Of a stretch of 64,000 bases of DNA, positions 8,961 to 21,053 are shown piece by piece. Within the stretch, counting starts at the first letter, position 1; each line of letters begins with the position of its first letter. The DNA lies in the NCBI GenBank assembly GCA_963555705.1, contig OY743189.1:3117501-3181500 (forward strand), written 5' to 3'. The notes beneath the pieces were generated by a model, which saw only the letters and a program-made list of their open reading frames with translations, made no database searches and was not told the origin of the DNA. The position numbers and the translations under genes are program-made. This DNA comes from Ligustrum vulgare. Lineage: Eukaryota > Streptophyta > Magnoliopsida > Lamiales > Oleaceae.

Positions 8961-8980
8961 TTGGCGCCTTCTGTGGGAAA
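8961..8980 (+). other. Probable primer-binding site of the Tat element
   Basis: TTGGCGCCTTCTGTGGGAAA lies just after the LTR. The TGGCGCC start and GTGGG core fit the primer sites of Tat elements, though diverged. Confidence 0.6.
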
Positions 8981-9219
8981 CCAAACTTCTAACCACGAAA
9001 TCACGTGACAAAAAGCTACGCAGAACCTTGAAAAGGGACGGATGACCTCCTGGAAAGAGTGAAAAAGCTACAAAAACCTTGGAAAAAGGAGGAGAACCCC
9101 TTGAAAAAGGCTGGAAGCTTTGAAATATAAGTGTATCAACCTTGAAAAAGGCCTAAATCTTTGAAATACAAGTTCATCTATCCCTGAAAGAAAGGATAGG
9201 ACCAAAAATTGCTATAGAC

Positions 9220-11317
9220 ATGAATGAAAGTGATAATGATGTTAACCCTTAGAGAAACAGAGGGGATCAATGCAGTGAGGAGGAGGCTCCTCAGAGACCT
9301 CTTGAGGACATAAATGAGGGGGTAGCCCAGCCTAACCCTTCACGTCGGAACCGGAATCGTTGCATGCTGCGAGACATGACGCGCATGGCGGCCCAGATGT
9401 TGGAGATACAAAAATAGCAGATAGAACAAACCACTGCGATGAATGCCTATATGGCTAGGGGATACGTTATAAACGAACCCATGATGCCCCAACAGTACTC
9501 GCAGCCACATTACTTACCATCTGATGCGACCATTGCCTCGTATTATTACCAGGATCCGCAGGCATATGTCGAGGTGGAATCTGTTCCTTGCAACAAAGAA
9601 AACTCGGTGCATGAAGTACTAAGAGAACAAGGTCAACCCCCTATTAACCATAGGGAGGCTTCGCCCTCAAAACTTGCCAGCGTTTTTAGCCGAATAGGGG
9701 GATTATTCAAGGGCAAACGACAAGGCCGAACTGACCAAGGTTGACATAGTGCGGCTGTGCCTAGAAATAGACCGGAGAGACGGGCTGAAGAAGCCGTTTC
9801 ACGAAGCCAAATGCCTAAAGATAGGTATGATGCAGGGACGAAAAAATTGAGCCCCACACATGAGTCTAGAAATAAGCGGGAGAGAAGAGCAGAAGCTGTC
9901 AGGACTTAAAATTAGGGTGGCCTTCTGACCTTTCAAAGGCCAAATTACGGCCGAGTTTTGCCACCACTGGGGCAGGATTACCTTCAATTGCCATATGACC
10001 AATACCGACGCGATGAATTCCAACCATGGTGAGAACAGTGAATTACCGTCATACGAGCTGGATGATGAAGAGGAAATAAGCCCCTTTACGGAGGGCATCC
10101 GAAAGTGCCCGGTGCCCCATGACTTTGAAATGCCATAAATAACAAAATACTCTGGAAAAGGTGACCCTGACGATCACCTGTTAAATTATCGCGCCAGTAT
10201 GGAAATAGCCTGAGCCACTCCAGCACTGAAGTGCAAAGCCTTCGCTTTAACACTTGAGGGAAGTGCAATATGGTGGTATAAAAAAATCCCTCCTAGTAGC
10301 ATCCACAGTTGTAGAGATTTGAAGGTAGCCTTCAAAAATGGCTTTGTTTCCTCCAAGCCCGGCTAGCTCCCACTCCAACGCCTTCAAGATTTAAGGCAAG
10401 GAAGGGAGGAGTCTATGAAGAGCTACCTAGATCGGTTTACAGAAGAAATGCACATTTGTGAAAACATCACCGAGGCGGAGATGTTTTTTGCATTTAAAGG
10501 AGGCCTAGACATAACAAGCATGTTTTGGAGGGATGTCCGAAGCAGAAAATCGAGGGATTACAATGCCTTGGTAGATTTGATGAAGCAGGAGATCGTCTCA
10601 GAGGAGATGGCTAGGGCCAGGGATAATCATCCTCAAGGGAGATATAATATTGGGTACCCCAATGAAGTGAACCATAGGAAAGGAGGGAACAATGATAGGT
10701 TCGGCAGTAACCTCGATGCTGCGCCACGTCCGTTTCCGGGAACTGGATCCAGTTATGCAGCTGAGATTACGGAAGCTATCCCCAATTTACACTCTATTGC
10801 GCTTACCTCGAATCCTCCCATGGCCCTTGGAAGGATAGAAGGTAGCCGAGGTGGAAAACAACCCATGATTGGGGCCTATTGTGCGTACCACAAATATTTT
10901 GGCCATGCTACGGAGGATTGTAGGGAAATCCACATGATGGTAGACCGAAAGGCACTCGGAAGGAAGGGAGGTGATTTTGTTCCCAACAAAGGAAAGTCGC
11001 AGAGGCCATATAACCAGAAGTTCAATCAAGCTGATAGGCTAGCTCCATGGAAAAACCCTACAAAAGAAAGGGTCGATGGTCGTCAAAGAGATAGGAGGAA
11101 GGACCGAAATGAACCCCTGTCATACGATAAAAACATAAGGGAACTTCCTATGCCTAAAAATGATTCGTTGATCCGCGAAATTGACACTATATTGGGAGGC
11201 CCCCATCCGGGTGGGAGTACCAATAATTCCCAAAAATGGTACAACGGAGAGGCTAAACAGCTCGCTAACGTGAACTATCACATCCATTCGCATCTTGCTG
11301 GGATGTCCAGGACATAA
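9220..11317 (+). pseudogene. Tat gag, broken
   Basis: The frame opens at ATG 9220 and has in-frame stops about 10 and 65 codons later and at 9742-9744. A Retrotrans_gag-like segment can be followed across 10080-10400 in pieces, with stops. The longest intact part (10415-11317, 300 codons) begins inside the capsid domain and includes a Tat-style zinc-knuckle variant, C-x2-H-x4-H-x4-C, near 10878-10921, followed by a basic tail. Gag packages the RNA and forms the particle; this copy cannot make it. Confidence 0.8.
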
Positions 11318-11323
11318 CCTATC

Positions 11324-11800
11324 ATGTTTACCCATAATGAATCTATTGGGGTGCACTTCCCACATAATGATGTGCTGGTTATTCGGGTGATGGTGTCTTG
11401 GAATGGATTGTCACGGATGCTGGTGGATGATGGTGCTTCGGTGAACGTGATTTATGGGGTAACTTTTGATAAGATGGGGATTAGTACCCCACTTATTCCA
11501 GTCCCAGATCCAATAGTTCACTGGAGACAGCATAACTCCCAGAGGATCTATAACCCTTATGACGGAAGTAGGACAGGCTCCAACTCTCTCTAGAATACCC
11601 ATGGAGTTCTTAATTGTAGACTCCTCCTCTTATCACGGCTCAATTGGGAGGCCTGGTTTCATTGACTTAGGGGTTGCAACTCATATGAAGTATATTTGCA
11701 TGAAGTTCTCAAAGGAGCATGGCATAGCTACTGTTAGGGGGAGCCAAACTGAATCACGGGCCTGTTACACAAACGCTATCCGAAAGTTTCAAGACTGGAG
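11324..11800 (+). pseudogene. Tat aspartic protease region, broken
   Basis: The stretch at 11324-11593 contains LVDDGASVN, matching the D-[TSN]-G-[AS] active-site loop of retrotransposon proteases with a second Asp before the Gly. The frame shifts near 11560, and the continuation (11559-11909) has the GRPGF-type C-terminal protease motif around 11645. Confidence 0.65.
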
Positions 11801-11814
11801 CGTAAAAATGATTA

Positions 11815-13342
11815 GTGATGTGGCAATGGCCGAGGCTGCTTCGGACCCTGAAAGATTGGGTGAAGGGCCCACGGAGGGGGGAAGATGTCACAATGACACC
11901 GGAAGATGATCTGGCAGATTTGGACCCAAGAATCGCCCGAGAGAGTTGCTCTACCCCAGCCAAAAGGCTGGAATGCTTCTGTATTGATCCACATGATCCA
12001 ATCAAGGAGTTGCAGATTGGGTTAGATTCACCAGCGGAATACAATGATCAACTGAAAAGCTTTTTGTTCGAAAATCTTGACGTATTCGCATGGAAACATG
12101 ACGACATGATCGGAGTTGATCCTAAAGTAGTTTGTCACAGGCTCCAACTTGACCCAAGAAACCCTGGACACAGGCAAAAGAGGAGACCAATGAGTTCGGA
12201 TAAATATGAGGCCTTGAAAGAAGAGGTGGCGAGGCAATTGAAAAATAGCTTCATCAGAGAATCTCGGTATTCGAAGTGGGTGTCAAACCCTATTTTAGTT
12301 CCCAAGCAGAATGGGAAGTTGAGAGTATGCATTGACTTTTTAAATTTAAACCAGGCATACCCAAAAGACAGTTTCGCTCTGCCTCCAATTGATCAATTGG
12401 TTGATTCCACAGTAGGACATGAGATGTTGAGCTTTATGGATGCCTACTCCGGGTACAATCAGATCCCCATGCATGAGTCGGATGAGGAGCATACCTCGTT
12501 TATCACAGACAGGGGACTCTGTTGTTATAAAGCCATGCCGTTCGGTTTAAAAAATGTAGGGGCCACCTATCAGAGGTTAGTAAATCATATGTTTTCGGAA
12601 CAATTGGGGAGCACCATGGAAGTGTATGTCGATGACATGTTAGTCAAAAGTATGGTCGCCTTAGAACATGTCCGCCATTTATCAAAAGCCTTCGATATAT
12701 TGAGAAAATATCGGTTGAAGCTTAACCCTGTAAAGTGCACTTTTTAGGGTAGCACCTGGAAAGTTTCTTGGGTTCATGGTAAACAGGAGAAGGATTGAAG
12801 TGAATCTGGATAAGATCAAAGCTTTATTTGACATGCGCTCTCCTCGGAGCCCAAAAGAAGTGCAAAGCTTAACTGGAAGAATCGCTGCCTTGAGTCGATT
12901 CGTCTCCAAGTCCACTGACAAATGCTTGGCCTTTTTTAAGGTATTGAAAGGAGGGAAACGATTTCAATGGACACCGAAATGTGAGAAAGCTTTTGTCAAC
13001 CTGAAAGCATTCTTAGGACGAGCCCCACTGTTGTCAAAACCAAAGGTTGGTGAACCACTCTCTCTTTATTTAGCCGTGTCAAAGGAGGTTGTTAGCTCGG
13101 TGTTGGTCAGAAACGAGGATGTGAATCAGGTCCTCGGGTATTATGTGAGCAAAGCCATGGTGGATGCAGAAACATGTTACCCAGATATGGAAAAACTTGC
13201 TCTCGCATTGATTACTGTGGCGCAAACTCCGTCCCTACTTTCAGTCGCACTCCATACATGTTCTCACAAACTTTCCTATGAGACAGGTATTGCAGAAACC
13301 AGATGTATCTGGAAGGTTAATGAAATGGGGGATAGAAATTAG
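11815..13342 (+). pseudogene. Tat reverse transcriptase and first RNase H, frameshifted
   Basis: The first part (11815-12747, 310 codons) has the RT fingers motif LRVCIDF, a DAYSGYNQI segment, MPFGLKN and the catalytic YVDDM box, so the active-site Asp pair is present. It stops at 12745-12747 after KCTF; the connection and RNase H region continue in another frame (12776-13342), with a recognisable FQWTPKCEKAF segment and an RNase H first strand. A further shift near 13215 disrupts the end of the domain. Confidence 0.85.
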
Positions 13343-13436
13343 CCAATAAGACCTGCATTATGCGCCTCAGACATCTATAAAGAGCCAAGCGTTAGCAGAT
13401 TTCATAGTTGAGTTCACGCATCCACCTGAGGTTGAG

Positions 13437-13889
13437 ATGATTGATAGCATGGATAATAGCCTTGAGTGGAAGCTGATCGTTGATGGGTCCTCCGTGGAAG
13501 GAAGATCCGGGGCGGGGATACTGCTGGTGAGCCGGGAGGGACACAAGCTGCCTAGCGTGAATCGATTTGGCTTTAGGGCCTCGAATAATGTTGCAGAATA
13601 TGAGGCGCTCCCAGCTGGATTAAGGCTTGCAAAAGCTCTAAAAATTAAGTCAGTAGTGGCAAACAATGACTAGCAGCTTGCATAAGCCAATTTAATGGAC
13701 AGTTCTCTGCCAAAGAGCCAGCCATGATTGCATACTTGAAGAAAGTAAAGGACTTAGCTACCCACTTCGAAAAAATTGAACTGCTTCATATTCCCAGAAC
13801 TCAGAATTCGAATGCAGATGCTTTGTCTAAACTAGCAAATAGTAAGGATGCCGAGCTCCTCAACATGGTGCCAATTGAGCATCTTCCGA
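13437..13889 (+). pseudogene. Tat second (archaeal-type) RNase H, broken
   Basis: WKLIVDGSS, GAGILL and SNNVAEYEAL are the first-strand Asp and helix Glu motifs of the extra RNase H that Tat elements acquired. An in-frame stop follows NND at 13671-13673. The C-terminal part continues at 13724-13889 with the NADALSKLA motif, then runs into the inserted MITE. Confidence 0.75.
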
Positions 13890-14377
13890 TAGGGATGGCA
13901 AAAAAACTCGAAGGACCCAAAACCCAGAGGACCCGAAATGACCCGCCCCGAAAATGACCCGCCCCACCCCGTGACCCAGTAAAAATAATTTTTTTTATAT
14001 TATTAAATAATGAAATGAGAAACTAAAATAAATTTGATGAAGTCCAGAAGAATTGAACATTGGTGGAATTTAGGGATATGAGAATATACAACCACTATAC
14101 CATTATATTGTTTATTGATTTTTTTTTCAAGTATATACATATTATTTTTAAAGTTCAAACTTAAAAACTCTAACTAGTTCAACGGCTAAATTTTTCAAGT
14201 AAAATTTCATTACCAATTTATTTATTAAAAAAAAAAAAAAAAATTCGAGTCTTAGCGGGGCGAGAGGTCGCCCAGCCCCGACCCAACCAGCGACTTCGCG
14301 GGTCGCGGGGCAGGGCTGGGTAGGGTGTTTTCGGGTCCGGGGCGGGGCGGCCCTTACCCGCCCCATTGCCATCCATA
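13890..14377. mobile_element. 488-bp hAT-type MITE inside the Tat element
   Basis: Terminal repeats TAGGGATGGCAA and TTGCCATCCATA (reverse complement TATGGATGGCAA, two differences in 12). Target-site copies TCTTCCGA (13882-13889) and TCTGCCGA (14378-14385) match at 7 of 8 bases, the hAT length. GC-rich repeats of the CGGGGCGGG/CCCGCCCC type near both ends and an AT-rich middle with no transposase make it a non-autonomous element. The Tat pol sequence resumes after it. Confidence 0.85.
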
Positions 14378-14389
14378 TCTGCCGATCTC

Positions 14390-15402
14390 TTCCATCGAAC
14401 AGGGAGCGGAGATTTTGGCAATAGAAGAAGAAGGTTCTTGGATGAATCCTACTCTGGCATACTTGAAGCACCAAACTCTACCAGACGAGTCGGAAGCAGC
14501 TCGGAAACTGCAAAGGTATGCCGCAAATCTTGTCCTCTTGGACAATCTACTCTATAAACGGAGCTACACCTCTCCTCTGCTGCGATGCGTTGGGTTGGAG
14601 GAAGGACAGTATATAATGAAAGAGATACACGAGGGCATATGTGGCAACCACGCTGGAGCGTTATCATTGGCTCGAAAAGCCCTCAAATAGGGATATTTTT
14701 GGCCAACCATGCGAAAGGATTCCTGTAGCATCGTCCGCAGGTGTGGTAAATGTCAGAGGCATCCAACCATACCGCATCATCCGCATCACGAATTGATCGT
14801 GGTAACCAGCCCCTGGCCTTTCGCGAAGTGGGGGTTGATATTATTGGTCCTATGCCCCGAGGCACTGGTAACAATTGTTTTGCAATAGTGGCAATTGATT
14901 ACTTCACCAAATGGGTCGAGGCGGAACCCTGATGAGGATGACTGAAGCCAACACTTCCAAATTCATTTGGAAGAACATTATATGCAGGTTTGGAATACCG
15001 CACTCATTGGTCGTTGACAACGCAAAACAGTTCAAAAACAGAATTATTGACGAATTATGCAATGATTTGGGAATCTGTAAATTATTTTCATCTCCACATC
15101 ACCCACAAGCAAATGGGCAGATTAAAGCCGTAAACAAAACCATAAAGAATACCCTAAAGAGGAAACTGGAATCAAAGAAGGGTGCATGGGAATATGAACT
15201 CTCGCAAGTTGAAGTTGGATCCGAGGTGGTATGCCCAGTTGAAGTTGGGGTGCCTACCCTTCGCCAAACCCATTATGACGAGGCGATAAATGAGGAAGCT
15301 CAAACGGAAAATCTGGATTTCCTCCTGGAAAAATGGAGTGACTCCCAGATGGTGTTAGCCAGGTATCAGGAAAAAATGCCAGCCACTACAACAAAATGGT
15401 GA
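14390..15402 (+). pseudogene. Tat integrase, broken, with catalytic Glu replaced
   Basis: The His-His-Cys-Cys zinc region begins around 14620 (HEGICGNHAG), meets a stop at 14688-14690 and continues in another frame to the second Cys pair near 14740. The core has GVDIIGPMP (first Asp) in 14750-14932 and VVDNAKQF (second Asp) near 15010. At the third position, HPQANGQIKAVNK has Lys where the DDE glutamate is expected. At least two frame changes and a stop separate the parts. Confidence 0.8.
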
Positions 15403-16209
15403 AAAATTGGTTCTTCAACATTGGGAATTTGGTCCTTAAGAAGATTCTTCCTTCTACTCAAGAACCAGGAGTAGGATTCTAGGTCCTAATCGGGAGGGGC
15501 CTTATAAAGTCACTATCGAGGATGTATCCGATACATATATGATCGAAGACCTAACTGGGTTTCCCTTGCGTAACCCTCGGAACACGGATCATCTTAGTCG
15601 CTATTTTCAATAACATTAAGTTCCTCATGTAATATCTTAAAAAGACTCAGTGGTTATTGAATGATTGTAACATCCCCACATAGTTTAATGAAAATTTGCG
15701 ATGGGTTACTATAAATTGCATCAAATACTATGATAATCAAGTGACAGTAAAATGGTGACAATACTATGCTTGAACTTCATCAACAAGGGACTCTTGTAAG
15801 CATGCACTGCGCTCACTACGTCTTAGCTAAACGTGATAGACCATCAGCAGCAGCTCGCTTAAACTAATAATTGTAAGAAGGTAAAATCACAAGTGCTAAA
15901 AGGTATAACACGAATACGATCAAGTGTTTATCAAGTCAGACCTAACCAGTAAGCATGAATGTCTTAAGCTGCTTAGATCTGAGGGACTATCAAGAATACA
16001 AAGCGTTTAGAGAGTTCACATTCTTACAAACAATATCATATAAACCAAAAAATTTCTGCCATACAAATGTGGAATTTCACAAGATAATCAAAATATTAAG
16101 TTAATGGAATAGTTACATTGTTTCAGTACCAATCGTTGCATTTCAACTACACTTCAAAATTTGAGAAATGTGTCTAAAAAATAAAATAAATAATAAATAC
16201 AAAAAATGA
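15403..16209. other. Tat 3' region, no gene
   Basis: The first 200 bases still show the decayed C-terminal end of integrase (LTGFPLRNPRNTDHL-like reading near 15550-15600). The rest is AT-rich without a frame; it fits the spacer between pol and the antisense ORF of Tat elements. Confidence 0.5.
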
Positions 16210-16812
16210 TCATTGAGGAGGGGCATCTTTTGCAGAGTTTCCGCCAGGCACATCCTGACAAGGGTCAGCAGGATCATCAAGGAAATCACCCTTATCCGTT
16301 TCCTGTGGTTCGGGGTACAGGGCCTCAATGGGAGAAAGGTCCAAGGTAGGGAAAGCTTTCTTTACGTCCCCCAAATCTATCCTGGCTCCTATATTTCCAA
16401 AGACCCTCTGCATGGCCTCATATTTAGGCATCTCTTCAAAAGTGTCTTTGAAATTCTGGATCGCCTTTGACACCTTGGCACTCAAAGCTTGTTCCACCCG
16501 TGCCGTAATAGTCCACTCCAAAGCCTCCGTGATCTTGGAATCGATGTTCTTTTCCAAATAGGTTTAATCCTCCTCTGCCTTTCACCGGACCTCCGCCTCC
16601 CTCTCCAGTTTCTCAGTTACTATTGCCACCTCAGTCTCCAGGTTAGCTTTGGCCGTATTGGCCTCGGCAGTTATGGATTGTGCCCAGTTGGAGTCATCAA
16701 GTTTTTTGCATAGGGCCACCACATCTGATTCGGAAGTATGAAGATCGTTTGGCCATGAGCCCGTCGTTCGAAGAGGCCTTACGGGCAATGGACAGATGCT
16801 CCTTACGGGCAA
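16210..16812 (-). pseudogene. Antisense ORF remnant typical of Tat elements
   Basis: Two minus-strand pieces: 16582-16812 has a heptad-like, Glu/Lys/Ala-rich helix (AEANTAKANLETEVAIVTEK), and 16210-16557 has an acidic C-terminal tail. A stop and shift between them break the frame. Tat elements often carry an antisense gene after pol whose product ends in a coiled coil and acidic tail; the placement agrees. The N-terminal domain is missing. Confidence 0.55.
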
Positions 16813-16830
16813 TGGACAAATCGTTAAAAA

Positions 16831-17199
16831 TTCTATTTTACAATTTTTTTGGGACGTTACATATAATTTGGTATATTTAGATTTAAACGAGGTTAACCAT
16901 TAAAATTTACTATTCCTTTTCAGTTGGTTTCAAATTATAAGTCGCTTTCCATTTTAAAAGTTTTTAATTTTTTTAATATGCCCATATTTAATATGAACTG
17001 CCATTATTTAATACAATGAAATATAATGAAATTTAAAATTTTAATCTTATTAATTAAATTTTCTTAATACGCTTTTAAAAAAATTAGCCCATATTTGAGA
17101 ACCTATTTTTAAAATTAGTATTTTTTTAAAACTCAATCTTAATTATTAATTTGTAATCACGTTTATAATATTTGACTTTTTAAAATATTTAAATTTTTT
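16831..17199. other. AT-rich spacer, no gene
   Basis: Very AT-rich (long T and A runs) between the truncated Tat element and the MULE flank. No frame or repeat unit recognised. Confidence 0.5.
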
Positions 17200-17255
17200 A
17201 AATCATACATTCTTAAAAAAAAAGTACAAAAACTTCACAAAAACTCAACAACAAA
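17200..17255. repeat. 56-bp direct repeat left of the MULE
   Basis: Identical to 20998-21053. It begins AAATCATACATTC and ends CAACAACAAA. Eleven bases (CGCCCCTGATC) separate it from the left terminal repeat, while the right copy abuts or overlaps the right terminal repeat. Confidence 0.85.
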
Positions 17256-17805
17256 CGCCCCTGATCTAATACCCGCTGGAGGGAAGGTTATCCTACCCTC
17301 CAGCGTGAAAGTCAAGAAATTTTTTTTTGTTGTGACGTGAGTTGTTGCTTTGCTTCATTTGTTTATTATTATTATTTTTTTTAAAATTCATTTGGCTGCA
17401 GCACTTGCTGCAGCCTTTTGTAATATTTTTTTTTTAATTTTTCCCTTGTTTATTCGTCGTTATCGTTAGTGTCTTCTATTTTTATTTTTATTTTTATTTT
17501 TTTATTTATTTTTATATTTTTTTTTTACGTTACTTGCCGGAAATTTTTTTTTGTTTCTGATTTTTTTAACGTTACTTGTTAGTAATTTTTTTTGTCTTTC
17601 CGATTTTGTTACGTCGTCTTCACAATTTTTTTCTTGAAAAAAAAAAAGAACCTAATTTCAAAAATCAAATCTAATATAAAGATAGAAAACTTGTATTATA
17701 ATATCAGTTCAACTTATTTAAAAAAAAAAAATATCATCACGTTATAACGTAAAATACATCATCAATTTGACAATAATTAAAACACTACCATTGAATAACA
17801 TTAAA

Positions 17806-20303
17806 TTAATTGTCACTTAAATCGTAGTTGTCTTCACCGTCCTCGTCGTTACCCGCGAACTCATAATTTTGAAATTCTGTCATTTCTGTGTGACTGTGGT
17901 GAAATTGCGGGTAATATGTATTTTCTTCGACGTTCATTCCAGGTGCCTCAGTGTAACTAGAGTAGAGTTGCGGGTAGTATGTGTTTTGTTCGACGTTCAT
18001 CGTATTGCTGTTGTGCAATAAACATGTGTCAATATCGTTATATGAATATTAACGAGTGAAGAAAAAATACGTATTTAATTGGAAAGAAAGGATACCTTGA
18101 AATAAATTGTGGACATGTTCTTCTATCATGGCCTGTTCTGGAGCAGTGACCACACTGTCGTTGTGATTGGGTCATACCCTTCTCCTTAGCAGATTTCAAG
18201 CGTTTTCCACATCCTTTAGCCCTTATGGGTTGTGGATCCATTATTGTACCAGTGGTGTCTTGAGACCTCCCCCTAGCCTCAAAGCGTGGTGGGATGCTCC
18301 CCTCAACCTCGTTATTCTCCCTGACCATCATTTTCATTTCTCTCATTCCTTTAATTACGTAATTGCTTGAAATTTGCGTTAATGACGCTTCCTCGATTAG
18401 GTCATTAGACTCATGTCTCAAAGTGCGAAGTCGTGAAGCAACTGAGACTTCCTCAGTGAATGTCTCTACGGGGTCAAACACTGGATTCGCTTTTGCATTC
18501 TTGGTCCACCTAGGCATAACGTACATTTGAGGCAGAAGCATTATATCTTTTTTGCTCAATAGGCTAAGAATGTGATGACACGGGTAGCCCGTAAACTCGA
18601 ACAGCATGCAACTACAGGTCATGAATTCCATTTGAGGATGGTAAACAACGTCTCTTTGACGATCGTAATCCCCACCTTACGTTTTACGTTGCACTGCATA
18701 AACCTTCATGTGTTCGTTACTTGATCTCCTCATTGTAGCGTAGTGCGTACTTTCAATGAGTTCTTCCTGGAAGAGTCGGAAAACTGCTTTCGTATAGACC
18801 TGGGACATTTGCACTTCCATATCGACCCCTGTAATCATTCGTGGCCGTTGATACAAATTTGTATGAGTTGCCATTAGTTCCTCATGCCTTTGATGATCAA
18901 CCGCTCCCGCAAATCTAGAAATAAAATCCATCAACCCATTTCGCCTATCCACATAACGCTTAAAGAAAACGTGGTTACTCTCGATACGTTGACTACTAAA
19001 CATTCCCGCTGCAAATATGTGTTTCACATAAGCCGGCACCCATTTATGTCTAATTTCATAAATAGTTGGTAACCACTCATTGAAACCCAAACTGGTGTTA
19101 TGCATAAGAACTTCCCAACGTTGCTCGAACTCCTGTGCCGTCTCGGAATTCCAAATGATGTGCTTCAAGTCCCCACCATGCGCATTGTAAATAACCGGTC
19201 CTAACTTTTTCGGAAACTTGTACGTGATGTGCCACAAACAGAGTCGATGGAATGACGTTGGGAAGATATTTCTGACCGCTCGACCAATAGCTTGATCCTG
19301 ATCAGTAATAATTACTCTAGGGGCTACATGTGTTGGCATCGCCTTCATGAACTCTGAAAATAACCACTTAAACGACTCAATCCTCTCGTCGCTTAGAAAC
19401 CCGCATCCAAATAATATTGTTTGACGGTGGTGATTGACTCCAACAAAAGGAGCAAAAATCATTGAGTACTTGTTTGTGTTGTAGGTAGTATCAAACACAA
19501 CAGCATCACCGAAAAATGCGTAGTTGTTTCTCGAAATAGAATCTGCTAAAAACAACGTGTGAAAACACTATTTTCAAGCTCATGCGAAAAATAAAAATTA
19601 TCATCCTTCGTTTTTCATGCGCCATATGTTGTACGAAAGACTCCGCATCACGTCCAATAAGTTCCATGCTCTGATCTCTTTGATGATTTCTTAAATCTCT
19701 GTCGGTGTGACCCAGAGATGATGGACCACCTGACTCGATCTCAAATAAACGCATTTGCTGCCAAGTCGGAATATTTGCTTGAGTAAACTGTTCGGACAAT
19801 GATTTTTTTGAAGCAGAGACACTACGATGGGAGTGTAGCAAGTGAACTTTGCTCGGTGTAGTGAGAGGATGATTGTGATGTTGAACGAAATGACTAACTT
19901 GCCAAGTATCACCCAAACGATTTACGACTGACATCTTAGCCTCACACCCACACCGTGTGTGGTCTCGACTGCGTTCTCCGGACCTCTATTTGGAGTACTT
20001 TATTTCGTTCTGGTACTTTTCATCTGTTTTTCCCTCCTTCGAACATGTGAAAACCTTCCAGTAAAGTTCATTAGTGTCTTTTCTTCGCTTCGAATTATGA
20101 ATACGAATGCTGAAACCCGCCTCCTTCGCATAAGCGTTGTAAAATTTTTTAGCATCTTCTGCTGATTCGAATTCTTGGCCAACAATGGGAATAAAAATCT
20201 CGGATACTTGAGGCACAAATATATTATCATTCATTTCCATCACTGTATTTATATATGAAAATAAATTAGAAAAAATCATATTTGAAATAAAAATATTTGA
20301 CAA
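17806..20303 (-). pseudogene. FAR1-related MULE transposase, broken
   Basis: Reading leftwards: 20303-19986 has the FAR1 DNA-binding start (VGQEFESAEDAKKFYNAYA). An in-frame TAG at 19986-19988 precedes the continuation, which has the RCGCEAKM zinc-ligand motif and FVQHHNHPL. Near 19560 a frameshift leads to 19555-18677, the MULE domain: VFDTTYNTN and IITDQDQAIG carry the catalytic Asps, followed by CLWHI. A short break precedes 18631-18038, with the SWIM zinc motif CSC...CHH near 18560-18620 and a C-terminal C-x2-C-type knuckle (CGHCSRTGHDRRTC). 18018-17806 is an acidic tail, perhaps a last exon. The TAG and frameshift make it non-functional unless spliced unusually. Confidence 0.85.
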
Positions 20304-20835
20304 AATTAAATTTTAAGAAATATAAAAAAAATTAAACAACTTACCCAACTCAAATATGTAGTAATTTTCAGGAAATTATGTAATTGACGCTTGCCGAAAT
20401 TGTCGAAATCACTGTGTTAATATATGAACACAAATTAGCAAAAAAATCATATTTGAAATAAAAATATTTGACAAATTAAATTTAAATAAAACGAAAAAGA
20501 TTAAATAACTTACCCAACTCAAATATATAGTAATCTTCAAAAAATTATATAATTGACACTTGTCGAAAGTGCTTGCTAGTATGCACACTTTACTCTATTT
20601 TATTTCTAAGAATTTTTATGTGGAATTTTGAATGATATTGAGAAAATAGTGTTGATTTTATTGGTGTATATATAATAAATTTTTTTTGAACGTTTTATGA
20701 CCGTTGTTTTTTACCATTTATTAACGTTACTAACGTAAAAAAGATTATAACGTTACAATTTATAAAAAAAAAATAAATAAATAAAAAATAAAAAGTAGTC
20801 AAAGGCTGCAGCGTTTTGCTACCGCCAAATGAACA

Positions 20836-20836
<1 letters not shown>

Positions 20837-20920
<84 letters not shown>
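20837..20920. repeat. ATA/TAA microsatellite
   Basis: About 27 uninterrupted ATA triplets inside the right arm of the MULE. Confidence 0.95.
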
Positions 20921-20921
<1 letters not shown>

Positions 20922-20997
20922 TTAGTACAAGAGGCTGCAGCGTGAACTCTTGATTTTCACGCTGAAGGATAGGATAACTTACCCTCCAACGGGTATT

Positions 20998-21053
20998 AAA
21001 TCATACATTCTTAAAAAAAAAGTACAAAAACTTCACAAAAACTCAACAACAAA
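20998..21053. repeat. 56-bp direct repeat right of the MULE
   Basis: Second copy of 17200-17255, identical over 56 bases; it starts where the right terminal repeat ends. Confidence 0.85.

Larger units (their letters stand above)
8338..16830 (+). mobile_element. Decayed Tat-lineage Ty3/gypsy retrotransposon
   Basis: In order on the plus strand: LTR remnant, PBS, gag, protease, reverse transcriptase, RNase H, a second RNase H-like domain, integrase, then a minus-strand ORF near the 3' end. The second RNase H and the antisense ORF after pol are hallmarks of the Tat branch. All coding parts carry frameshifts or stops. Element 1 has inserted in its 5' LTR and a MITE before its integrase. No 3' LTR is recognisable before the MULE at 17267, so the right end is truncated; the boundary is approximate. 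Confidence 0.85.
17267..20998 (-). mobile_element. FAR1-type Mutator-like transposon (MULE), degenerate
   Basis: Terminal inverted repeats of 49 bp (17267-17315 and 20950-20998, about 43 matches) start TAATACCCG. Similarity continues inward (TCATTTGGC and GCTGCAGCC blocks) for roughly 150 bp. The left terminus contains its own nested inverted repeat, CGCTGGAGGG/CCCTCCAGCG. A minus-strand FAR1-related transposase pseudogene lies inside. The flanking repeat is 56 bp, far longer than the usual 9-11-bp MULE target-site duplication. Confidence 0.85.
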
